A DNA stretch of 12,792 bases from a bacterium (GTDB taxonomy: Bacteria > Electryoneota > RPQS01), in contig JAQTRJ010000024.1 of the NCBI GenBank assembly GCA_028711875.1, positions 1 to 12,792 on the forward strand. Reading direction: 5' to 3'. The notes under the pieces were generated by a model. It was not told where the DNA came from. It searched no databases and saw only the letters and a program-made list of their open reading frames with translations. Made by a program: the position numbers and the translations under genes. Numbering within the stretch: the stretch's first letter is position 1; the number at the start of each line of letters is the position of its first letter. Below are positions 6,756 to 12,792 of this stretch, in pieces.

Positions 6756-9644
6756 TTATCTGCCGTAAACAACGAGCGCTCCCCACGCCAAAGGGTGATC
6801 CATCCCTTGCGTCTGACGCTGGATTCGAATGTACCGAAGCGACGCCTCACGCAATGATTCCGAAATGCTCTCCCCGTCAGTCCCGGACATCGCGCTGCTC
6901 AAATCGGCGGTGGCTTCATCGGGGATCGGCCAGAGTGCGCATACGATGGTTTGCGCTCCGGCCAGTCGAAAGGCGCGCCGCAGACCATAAATTCCTTCTC
7001 CGGGTTCGATATCCCCGATTCCGGAATTACAGGACGTGAGAACCACGAGCTGCGTGCCGCGAAGATCAAGTGAGGCAATCTCCTCGGCGTGCAGGATTCC
7101 GTCTTCATCAGAGGTGGTGTCGGAGCAATACTCGCGGCTGCAGGATTCGCCAAGCACCAGACCCGAGTGCAGCAGCGAGCAGGTCATCGTGCGGGCGTCC
7201 GGTGAGCGCGCCCCGCGATCTTGATCCCGAACCGACGCCGGATCCCAGTATCCGTGGGTCGCCATGTGAATCGCGTAATTTCCCCGGCAGTACTGGCGAA
7301 ACATCTTTTCCGTCGCATCTTTGCCGGCCAGCAGAACCGCCGGGGCCCGATGATGCCTGTTCCACTGAGCGATGGCCCTGTTCGCTTCGCGCGTCGAACC
7401 GGAAAGATTCGCGCCGAGAACCGTCGCGTCCGTCTGTGGATTCGCACAGTGAGCCAGCGGATCGGCAATCACGAGCAAACCCGCGCCGGCGGGCGTCGAG
7501 AATTGCTGTGGGATGATATCCCGAATCGTAGTCAGATACGAGACGGCGTGATTCTCGATGAGATAGCTGCCGGTCGTGTCCACCAACGTCGCGAACGAGA
7601 CCAAGCCCAGAGGTCCGTCGGGGATGATTATCAGATTCGACCATTGGGACAGAATCGAGTCCACCGGTGCGCAAATGGCGTGATACAACCGGCTGGCCGA
7701 CTTGCGATAGCTCTCCGTATCCAGCAGGATCGGAGGTTCGAAATGGGAACGATACAGCCTGACCAGAGAGTCAATGGGCTGAGCGGTTCCCAAATCCACG
7801 CCGCGCAGATCTCGATCTTTCGTGTACACGACCACCGCGTATCCGGCCACGGTGTTTCCGGTGACGTCGGGATACTCATATCGGAAATAATTGAGCAGCG
7901 CGCTATGGTCGGGCAGCCCATCCCAGACTTGCTCGACCGACACTCCGTTCTCCGCCGTCTTGCGTTCGTCGGACCGACTCGTTCTGGCCAGCTCGGATTC
8001 CAACTGATCTTTTGTTTCGGAGAGCTCGGCTAATCTGTCGCGCAGCGATCCGTCTTCGGGCTGGGCGTGCGCTCTCTGATAGCACTGGGCCAGAGCGCGT
8101 TGAATCGCGCGCAGCGAATCCAGCCGCGCGCCGACATTCTCGTCGGAAGATGATTCCCACTGGCTATGCCGGGCCAACATGCGGTCGGTAATCATGCCTT
8201 TGATCGAACCGACGACCGCGGCGATCTCCCGATTGCTTTCGTCGCTCAATGCCGGAAGCGCGAACAGATCGGAGAGGTACACGCCCGCGGCCAGCCGCAG
8301 GCTATTGGAATAGAGAAGCGCGTTCCGCTCCGACAGAACCGGAAAAAGATCGCTGAAGAGCTTGTAACGAACGGCGAGGGCGCGCCGGGCGTCGTCGCGA
8401 GCGCGCTCAAGAGATTGCCGATCCCGATCCAAAATGGCGCGCCCCAACAAAGCGTCAGCGACGAACGGATGGACCTCGCCGAAGTTTTTCTCAAACAGGC
8501 GAATCGCGCGATCGTAGTAGCTGCCGGCCGAACGGTACTCGTTTTGGGCGTGGAGGACTTTGGCCAGCCCCAGCCAACACGAGGCCAAGTCCGCACAATC
8601 ATCTCCCAGGGAATGCCGCACAATGCGTTCCGCGTCCCGATAGTATCGCTCCGCTCCCGGATAGTCCTTCTGAAGGACGCGCACCTCCGCCAAACCGCGG
8701 AGACTCCACGATATCTCGTGATGGGTTTTCGCCAGTTTTTCCCGGCGCACGGCCAGAGACCGGCGATACATCTCTTCGGCCTCGGCCCAACGCTTCTGAT
8801 CCACGTAGACGCTGGCCAGATCATCGAGCGTGAAGCGGTCTCGAGGATTAAGCTCCAGGGCCTGAAGCAATGTCCGCTCGGCGTCCGCGCCGCGCCCCAG
8901 TGTCTGATACAGCGAACCTAAGTTGCTGAGTGGTCCCTGCGCCCAGGGCCGAACTCCCTCGTCATCCGCATTCCGGTAGACATCTACAGCCCGGATCAAA
9001 TACAATTCCGCCCGATCATACTGACACAGATCAATTAAAACGCCGCCGAGACTCTTCAACACATGGCCAAGATAGGGACTCCTCGGTCCCAGACTCTTCT
9101 CCCAGATTCGCAGCGTCTCGGTATAGGCGGCAACGGCGTCGCGGTAGCGGCCCTGCCGCTGATAGATGCGTCCCAGGGCATAGTGGACGGCAGCCGTCTC
9201 GGGATCGTCATCGCCGAGCAGGAGACAGCGGACATCGAGCAGTCTCCGATAGCCGCATTCCGCCTCGGAAAGCGATCCGAGAACTTCGTCATTCCTCTTC
9301 CAGTAGTCCACGCCGACATAAGACTCGTCTATATAGTGCAGCGCCCGACGATAGCATTCGTTGGCGATCCAGTACTGGCGGATTTGATAGCAGAAATCCC
9401 CCGATTTCCACGAGTCGCGTGCCGATACGCGCCGCTTGGCCATCAGCATCTTCTCGTGCCATGAACGTCCTCTTTCATTCCACAAATAGGCCGCCATGAT
9501 GTTCCCTTGTCGCGCCGAGTGTCCGGCAAGCCATTTACAATATGCCCCTGCCAGATAGGGACGCGCAATCAGCAGACAGAGAACGGCGATGATCCCCGGC
9601 AGGATCAGGTTCCGCCCATGAATCCTGTGTTTCAACACCTGCAT
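6756..9644 (-). CDS. Membrane-anchored TPR-CHAT caspase-like protein
   Basis: 962 residues. A short N-terminus is followed by one hydrophobic helix (about 13-34, LILPGIIAVLCLLIARPYLA), then a long TPR array (roughly 80-430). Clear units are HYALGRIYQRQGRYRDAVAA, LGSLYQTLGRGADAERTLL, LASVYVDQKRWAEAEEMYRR and LGLAKVLHAQNEYRSAGSYY. A charged, coiled-coil-like linker (about 485-565) leads to a CHAT domain (about 570-962). The CHAT domain has both catalytic motifs of this caspase-related family: His797 in HMATHG and Cys872 in LTSCNSG. It also has the conserved GEGIYGLRRAFRLAGA helix, the ALWPIPDEAT strand and a C-terminal HPLAWGALVV segment. The core therefore looks catalytically competent. The segment after DEAT is a little shorter than usual. 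It is the first gene of the operon with the sigma and anti-sigma genes, so the TPRs may sense a partner and the CHAT domain may cleave a component of the sigma circuit; the target is inferred, not shown. The ATG at 9644 has no strong Shine-Dalgarno. Confidence 0.9.
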   Translation of the reverse strand: MQVLKHRIHGRNLILPGIIAVLCLLIARPYLAGAYCKWLAGHSARQGNIMAAYLWNERGRSWHEKMLMAKRRVSARDSWKSGDFCYQIRQYWIANECYRRALHYIDESYVGVDYWKRNDEVLGSLSEAECGYRRLLDVRCLLLGDDDPETAAVHYALGRIYQRQGRYRDAVAAYTETLRIWEKSLGPRSPYLGHVLKSLGGVLIDLCQYDRAELYLIRAVDVYRNADDEGVRPWAQGPLSNLGSLYQTLGRGADAERTLLQALELNPRDRFTLDDLASVYVDQKRWAEAEEMYRRSLAVRREKLAKTHHEISWSLRGLAEVRVLQKDYPGAERYYRDAERIVRHSLGDDCADLASCWLGLAKVLHAQNEYRSAGSYYDRAIRLFEKNFGEVHPFVADALLGRAILDRDRQSLERARDDARRALAVRYKLFSDLFPVLSERNALLYSNSLRLAAGVYLSDLFALPALSDESNREIAAVVGSIKGMITDRMLARHSQWESSSDENVGARLDSLRAIQRALAQCYQRAHAQPEDGSLRDRLAELSETKDQLESELARTSRSDERKTAENGVSVEQVWDGLPDHSALLNYFRYEYPDVTGNTVAGYAVVVYTKDRDLRGVDLGTAQPIDSLVRLYRSHFEPPILLDTESYRKSASRLYHAICAPVDSILSQWSNLIIIPDGPLGLVSFATLVDTTGSYLIENHAVSYLTTIRDIIPQQFSTPAGAGLLVIADPLAHCANPQTDATVLGANLSGSTREANRAIAQWNRHHRAPAVLLAGKDATEKMFRQYCRGNYAIHMATHGYWDPASVRDQDRGARSPDARTMTCSLLHSGLVLGESCSREYCSDTTSDEDGILHAEEIASLDLRGTQLVVLTSCNSGIGDIEPGEGIYGLRRAFRLAGAQTIVCALWPIPDEATADLSSAMSGTDGESISESLREASLRYIRIQRQTQGMDHPLAWGALVVYGR

Positions 9645-9939
9645 GATTCAGCGATTTCTGAGGAATACCGACCGTCGCGATCGAGCCTGTTCTTTTATCC
9701 GGGTGGAAGTCTCAGCCAACCTGTGTAATCGCAACTTAGTGAAATAGCGATCAAGAGTCAATGAATATCCATGAGATGTCTAACATTGTGCCGTTTCCGT
9801 GTTTAGCGTCCGAGCAATCAGTTTGCAAAATCTATCTTAATATATTATAAAAACAAGAAACTGGATCGGTGTGATGATCGAACGCCGACGCGCCCGCCTG
9901 CGGCGTGATTCCGGAAGTCCAATGTCCTGTGACTCGCAA
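9645..9939. other. Gene-free upstream region of the CHAT operon
   Basis: No coding frame is supportable on either strand. It contains the candidate promoters described separately and a strongly A/T-rich patch at about 9827-9858 (CTTAATATATTATAAAAAC), which may be a further promoter or simply flexible DNA. The right side borders the MITE-like element. Confidence 0.5.
9733..9761 (-). promoter_or_regulatory. Candidate sigma70-type promoter of the CHAT operon
   Basis: TTGACT (9761-9756) and TAAGTT (9738-9733) are separated by 17 nt on the minus strand, about 90 bp before the CHAT start. The -35 is good and the -10 is poor. A competing ECF-style motif lies closer to the gene: GAAC at 9692-9689 and GTC at 9672-9670, 16 nt apart. 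Confidence 0.3.
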
Positions 9940-10095
9940 TAGAGCGTATCCCAAAAATATCAGAGGCGATCTTCCGCGGTATCGTGGTAACGGAAAAGCT
10001 ACCCCCCACTTTCCCCCCTTATGCTAAGGGGGGATGAAGGGGGGTCAGAGCCTCGCCGAGAACTTATCCCTCGGATGTTTTTGAGATAAGTTCTA
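9940..10095. mobile_element. MITE-like element with 27-bp terminal inverted repeats at TA ends
   Basis: The left end (9940-9966, TAGAGCGTATCCCAAAAA...) and the inverted right end (10095-10069, TAGAACTTATCTCAAAAA...) match at 22 of 27 positions by eye. Both ends finish in TA, as expected for TA target duplication by IS630/Tc1-mariner transposases. No transposase is encoded in the ~156 bp. Inside lies a nested G/C palindrome (10001-10045). A 10-bp inverted repeat (AGAACTTATC at 10059-10068 with GATAAGTTCT at 10085-10094) partly re-uses the right end. Confidence 0.65.
10001..10045. repeat. Nested C/G palindrome inside the MITE-like element
   Basis: The outer stem ACCCCCC/GGGGGGT (7 bp) and the inner stem CCCCCCTTA/TAAGGGGGG (9 bp) are separated by unpaired ACTTT and ATGAA. 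A 3-nt loop (TGC) closes the structure. It has four runs of six C or six G. Confidence 0.85.
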
Positions 10096-10124
10096 AATAA
10101 AAGCCGGTGTGATGTCCGCCCGAG

Positions 10125-10160
10125 AAAAAAAACGAGGCTGCCCCGTTGGGGACAGCCTCG
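10125..10160 (-). terminator. Rho-independent terminator of the RRM gene
   Basis: Read on the minus strand: stem CGAGGCTG/CAGCCTCG extended by CCCC/GGGG, with one bulged T, a 3-nt loop, then eight T residues (10132-10125). It lies 22 bp after the RRM stop codon. Confidence 0.9.
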
Positions 10161-10182
10161 CGGCGTTTAAGGCCGGAATCGC

Positions 10183-10458
10183 TTAGTACCGCGACCGACG
10201 AGCCGGACGATCTTCCTTCGGCCGTGCTTCGTTGACCATCATCTTGCGGCCGCGCGTCTCCATCTCGTTCAACGCGTTGATCGCCGCGCGCGCTTCCTGA
10301 TCATTCGGCATTTCCACAAAGCCGAAGCCCTTGCTGCGACCGGTCATGCGATCCATCACCACGCTGGCGCGGTCCACCGCACCGTGCGCTTCGAACAGAT
10401 TGCGCAGATCGTCTTCAGTCGTCTCGTAGGACAGATTGCCCACGTAGATGTTCACCAT
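10183..10458 (-). CDS. Small single-RRM RNA-binding protein
   Basis: 91 residues forming one RNA recognition motif with a short basic tail. RNP2 is IYVGNL (residues 4-9) and RNP1 is KGFGFVEM (43-50), with the aromatic residues that stack on RNA bases present. The tail is EARPKEDRPARRSRY. This is the bacterial Rbp/RRM family, usually linked to cold or stress-related post-transcriptional control; the RNA targets cannot be told from sequence. An upstream ATG at 10542 would add 28 residues unlike an RRM. The start at 10458 has AAGGA 7 nt before it and puts the first RRM strand at the N-terminus, so it is chosen. It appears monocistronic with its own terminator. A small GGGGA/TCCCC hairpin (10481-10495) lies in the leader. 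Confidence 0.93.
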   Translation of the reverse strand: MVNIYVGNLSYETTEDDLRNLFEAHGAVDRASVVMDRMTGRSKGFGFVEMPNDQEARAAINALNEMETRGRKMMVNEARPKEDRPARRSRY

Positions 10459-10465
10459 GGTTGAA

Positions 10466-10470
10466 TCCTT
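10466..10470 (-). promoter_or_regulatory. Shine-Dalgarno deciding the RRM start
   Basis: AAGGA on the minus strand, 7 nt before the ATG at 10458-10456. Confidence 0.6.
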
Positions 10471-10495
10471 CTCAACTTGCGGGGATTGTGTCCCC

Positions 10496-10885
10496 AAACT
10501 GCCACCTGTTTCCCTATCGCCAAGCCGAAAAAGGACCGACAACCGGAGCCTTCCCGTGACACAGGCCTGCGACGAGCTCCTTGTGGAGCGCCAAAAAAAC
10601 GTTTCTTTGTTCGGATTGAATTTCCCCCCGCCCTCTCAGTCGGCTGGATGGGGGTACAAAAAATGGACGAACCACTTCGCGTCAGTTGGGATTCGCCCGT
10701 TATCGCTGCCCACGAATCCATTCCATTCGCCGTCATGGATTCGCAGGGATCTTTAAACCCAATGGTGAAGCCGACTGCCAAAGGTAATACTCAATCAATA
10801 TACTCCTTTTTTCCTAAAAATGCAACTGGTTCCCCCGTCTCACCTGTCGAATCACGTAACATAATTTTTTTATTGCTCTTATACA
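10496..10885. other. Gene-free stretch between the RRM gene and the tRNA
   Basis: Frames here are short and unlike protein. It contains a perfect 9-bp inverted repeat (CGAATCCAT at 10713-10721 and ATGGATTCG at 10735-10743) and T-rich patches near 10805-10815 and 10864-10872. The RRM promoter should be within it; a loose TTGGCA/TTTAAA pair near 10756-10785 on the minus strand is too far upstream to be convincing. Confidence 0.4.
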
Positions 10886-10922
10886 GAACGGAAGCCGCAA
10901 TTTCCAATTGCGGCTTCCGTTC
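10886..10922 (-). terminator. Long perfect hairpin just past the tRNA, possible terminator
   Basis: GAACGGAAGCCGCAATT (10886-10902) and its exact complement (10906-10922) form a 17-bp stem with a 3-nt loop, beginning 4 nt after the encoded CCA of the tRNA. The strand leaving it lacks a proper T-run (CTGTATAAGAG follows), so it may act as a terminator or as a processing barrier. Confidence 0.5.
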
Positions 10923-10926
10923 CGAA

Positions 10927-11001
10927 TGGCTGGGGGACAGGGACTCGAACCCCGACTCTCAGATCCAGAGTCTGATGTCCTGCCAATTAGACGATCCCCC
11001 A
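10927..11001 (-). tRNA. tRNA-Gln (anticodon CTG) with encoded CCA
   Basis: Read on the minus strand. The acceptor stem TGGGGGA (11001-10995) pairs with TCCCCCA (10937-10931), followed by discriminator G and CCA (10929-10927). The anticodon stem is TCAGA/TCTGA with loop CTCTGGA; anticodon CTG (10968-10966) reads CAG for glutamine. The T arm is CGGGG-TTCGAGT-CCCTG. The D arm has a 3-bp stem (GTC/GAC). The U1-A72 pair is typical of glutamine tRNAs. Confidence 0.95.
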
Positions 11002-11051
11002 AAATCGGCTGTCCGGCAACGTGCCCGCCGTCAACCTCTTTCGCGACGGCC

Positions 11052-11080
11052 AATATAATACAAATTCTCACATTACGCAA
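11052..11080 (-). promoter_or_regulatory. Candidate promoter of the tRNA-Gln gene
   Basis: TTGCGT (11080-11075) and TATATT (11057-11052) are separated by exactly 17 nt on the minus strand, about 50 nt before the tRNA 5' end. Confidence 0.45.
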
Positions 11081-11167
11081 CCCCGACAATCAGTCGGATT
11101 TGGCCAGCAATTTGCTCACACTATCACTCAGGGAGATGAACATTTTTAAGAATCTATAACCTTCGTT

Positions 11168-11173
11168 AGGGAG
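11168..11173 (+). promoter_or_regulatory. Shine-Dalgarno deciding the GTG start of the sensor gene
   Basis: AGGGAG lies 7 nt before the GTG at 11181. An in-frame TAA at 11157-11159 rules out any longer start, and there is no ATG nearby in frame. Confidence 0.75.
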
Positions 11174-11180
11174 TCCGATT

Positions 11181-12792
11181 GTGCCGCCGAATCTCGACAT
11201 CCGAACCGATCCATCCCTGAGCCTGGATATAATCTCCTTCTATGACAAGATCTTGAATTGCCTGAATGGAGCGGCTTGCCGGCTGGATAACGAAGGGAAA
11301 GTGGCTGAAGTCAGTGCCAGTTGGGATGACCTTGCAAAACGCAGTGGAATTGCCGATCTGTCCCGCAACGCCGTGCTCGGCAAGCCTTTTTGGGATCTCG
11401 CACCCGACGAGGAATCCCGATTGACCCTTCGTGGGCTGTTGGGTCATCTGGCCCGCGGACAAATCAATCAAGCCCACCATTCACTGGAACTGACCGACGG
11501 GACCAAACCACTACCCCTGCAGCTGACGCTCCATCCGATCCGCGACGGAGAACAGGGTGTGGGCTTTCTGGTTCAAGCCGTGGACCACACGGCCGAACGC
11601 GCGGCGCGGATGGCCCTGCTCGATCGCGAGCGGAAGCTGCGCGAGCTGCGCGGTTCCAGCGAACACCTTAGCGCGCGCATCGCCGAACTTGAGATCAGAC
11701 TCTCCCAATCCGGCGAAGCTCTGCACGGCAAGGATGACGAGCTGGCCGGGCTTCGCGAACAGCACGCGGCGCTGCTTGAACAACTGGCTGATTGGAACAC
11801 GGAACGCGAGGAGATCGAACGGCGCATCGCCGACTTGCAGAGCGAGAACACGCTGCTGCGGGACGAAGTTCAGGAGGCGAAACGACAGGCCGACGAATCG
11901 GGCGAGCGCGTGGCCGAACTTCTGCTCCGGCAGGAATCGGACAGTGAACAGGTCGCTCGCTGGACCACTCAGAGCGACGAGCAACGCGAACGAATGAACG
12001 CCCTCCTGACCGAGAAAACGCGGCTGGAAGACGACGTGATTGAGCGCGAACGACAGCTGCGCGTCGTGCGCCTGCAAACCGACGAGCTGCGCCGCCGCAT
12101 CGGCGATCTGGAAGGCAACTGCGAAACGCTCGAAGTCGTCCACCGCGACCGCGAAAATCGCTCGCGGCAACGTGCGGCTCTGCGGGATCAGAGCCTCGCC
12201 GACGTGCTTCAGTCGTTCCGCCGCAGCCCGGAGCACTTCCCCGAAGAATTCTGCCGTCTGGCAGCCCTCTGCGCCAACGCCCTGTTTGCCACACTGGCCG
12301 TGTACGCCGCAGAGAGCAAACGGTTTTCCTATGTGGCGCAGCATGGCGCGCCTGATGTCCACCAATACATGATTGATAACCGAGTCGTCGAACTCACGCT
12401 CGGTGAAGGCCCGGCTGGAATCGCCGCCGAGCGAGGATGCCCGACGAAGTTCGATCATCTCCTCGAACGCGCTGACTTCACAAAATGGGCGCCGCTGGCC
12501 GAGCAAAACGGCTATAACTGCATCTGGGCATTGCCACTCGCGGACGAAGAAGGAATTTTCGGTGTTCTGCAGGTCTACTATGCCGATGAAGACGTGAACC
12601 TCTCCGTCGAGACCCTGGATCAGTTGAATTCGCTAATCCAGCTTGTCTTGCCGCTTCTCCGCGCGTGCGACGCGTGGCCAATGAACGGTGAAGCGGCACC
12701 TCAGGCTGGTTTACCGACGGAACGCGAAGACGGATTCCGCATGCTGGCCGCCGAACTGGCTGAGGAATTCGGCAACCTGCTGACAGGCGTCT
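11181..12792 (+). CDS. PAS-coiled coil-GAF sensor protein with histidine-kinase-like end (partial)
   Basis: Open from GTG 11181 to the window edge (537 codons, no stop), so the C-terminus is missing. Residues ~15-136 look like a PAS domain (ILNCLNGAACRLDNEGKVAE; GKPFWDLAPDEE; a last strand GFLVQAVDHTAE). Residues ~137-345 are a long charged heptad-rich coiled coil (LRGSSEHLSARIAELEIRL; EEIERRIADLQSENTLLRDE). Residues ~345-495 look like a GAF domain (FCRLAALCANALFATLAVYA; LGEGPAGIAAERG; WALPLADEEGIFGVLQVYY). The last residues, LAEEFGNLLTGV (526-537), match the H-box form LAHDFNNLLTGI of one histidine-kinase group, but Glu528 stands where the phospho-acceptor His is expected. No signal peptide or membrane helix is seen, so it is probably cytoplasmic. 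It is divergent from the tRNA and no partner response regulator is in the window. It could be a pseudo-kinase or scaffold, or a sensor with another output. Confidence 0.85.
   Translation, partial: MPPNLDIRTDPSLSLDIISFYDKILNCLNGAACRLDNEGKVAEVSASWDDLAKRSGIADLSRNAVLGKPFWDLAPDEESRLTLRGLLGHLARGQINQAHHSLELTDGTKPLPLQLTLHPIRDGEQGVGFLVQAVDHTAERAARMALLDRERKLRELRGSSEHLSARIAELEIRLSQSGEALHGKDDELAGLREQHAALLEQLADWNTEREEIERRIADLQSENTLLRDEVQEAKRQADESGERVAELLLRQESDSEQVARWTTQSDEQRERMNALLTEKTRLEDDVIERERQLRVVRLQTDELRRRIGDLEGNCETLEVVHRDRENRSRQRAALRDQSLADVLQSFRRSPEHFPEEFCRLAALCANALFATLAVYAAESKRFSYVAQHGAPDVHQYMIDNRVVELTLGEGPAGIAAERGCPTKFDHLLERADFTKWAPLAEQNGYNCIWALPLADEEGIFGVLQVYYADEDVNLSVETLDQLNSLIQLVLPLLRACDAWPMNGEAAPQAGLPTEREDGFRMLAAELAEEFGNLLTGV

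Noticed and set aside
11511..12506. Minus-strand open frame (331 codons) at the right side
   Set aside because: It is antisense to the PAS/coiled-coil/GAF gene, which has a clear Shine-Dalgarno, start and domain order. The antisense frame follows from the codon pattern of the coiled coil.

Overview
The window looks like chromosome of an uncultured, moderately GC-rich Gram-negative-type bacterium. It has large secreted beta-propeller/beta-helix proteins, a TPR-CHAT/ECF sigma cluster and a multi-domain sensor protein. This mix is typical of FCB-group or neighbouring candidate phyla, but that placement is inferred from gene style only; there is no rRNA or other marker gene here. Six protein genes lie on the minus strand, together with one tRNA. 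One long protein gene lies on the plus strand at the right edge.

Layout from left to right. (1) 1-1175, minus: a secreted BNR-like protein whose last part continues to the window edge only after a frameshift near 103-114. (2) 1218-4547, minus: a ~1.1-kaa secreted mosaic protein (kelch-like propeller, right-handed beta-helix, second propeller-like part, C-terminal beta domain), 42 bp upstream of gene 1 and probably co-transcribed with it. (3) 4548-5303: a 0.75-kb gene-free stretch with two tandem copies (about 227 and 200 bp) of a hairpin-rich repeat that contains nested 30-bp repeats. The terminator of the next operon is at its right end. (4) 5304-9644, minus: a three-gene signalling operon transcribed as TPR-CHAT protease-like protein, ECF sigma factor, zinc-finger anti-sigma factor with TPRs. 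The sigma gene has an in-frame TAG between its sigma2 and sigma4 domains. (5) 9645-10182: upstream region of the CHAT gene, with a ~156-bp MITE-like element (9940-10095) and a strong terminator. (6) 10183-10458, minus: a small RRM RNA-binding protein. (7) 10927-11001, minus: tRNA-Gln(CTG). (8) 11181 to the right edge, plus: PAS / long coiled coil / GAF sensor protein running into a histidine-kinase-like segment whose phospho-acceptor His position is occupied by Glu.

The most interesting unit is the CHAT / sigma / anti-sigma operon. A membrane-anchored caspase-like protease with an intact His-Cys pair, a membrane-anchored anti-sigma factor and an ECF sigma factor suggest a proteolysis-controlled transcription switch. 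It is analogous in logic to the CHAT protease-sigma modules of type III-E CRISPR loci, but no CRISPR component is visible here. The amber codon in the sigma gene, the frameshift in gene 1 and the Glu substitution in the kinase-like protein could each be real biology or, for the first two, sequencing errors. The same operon ends one of its genes with TAG, so TAG reassignment is unlikely.
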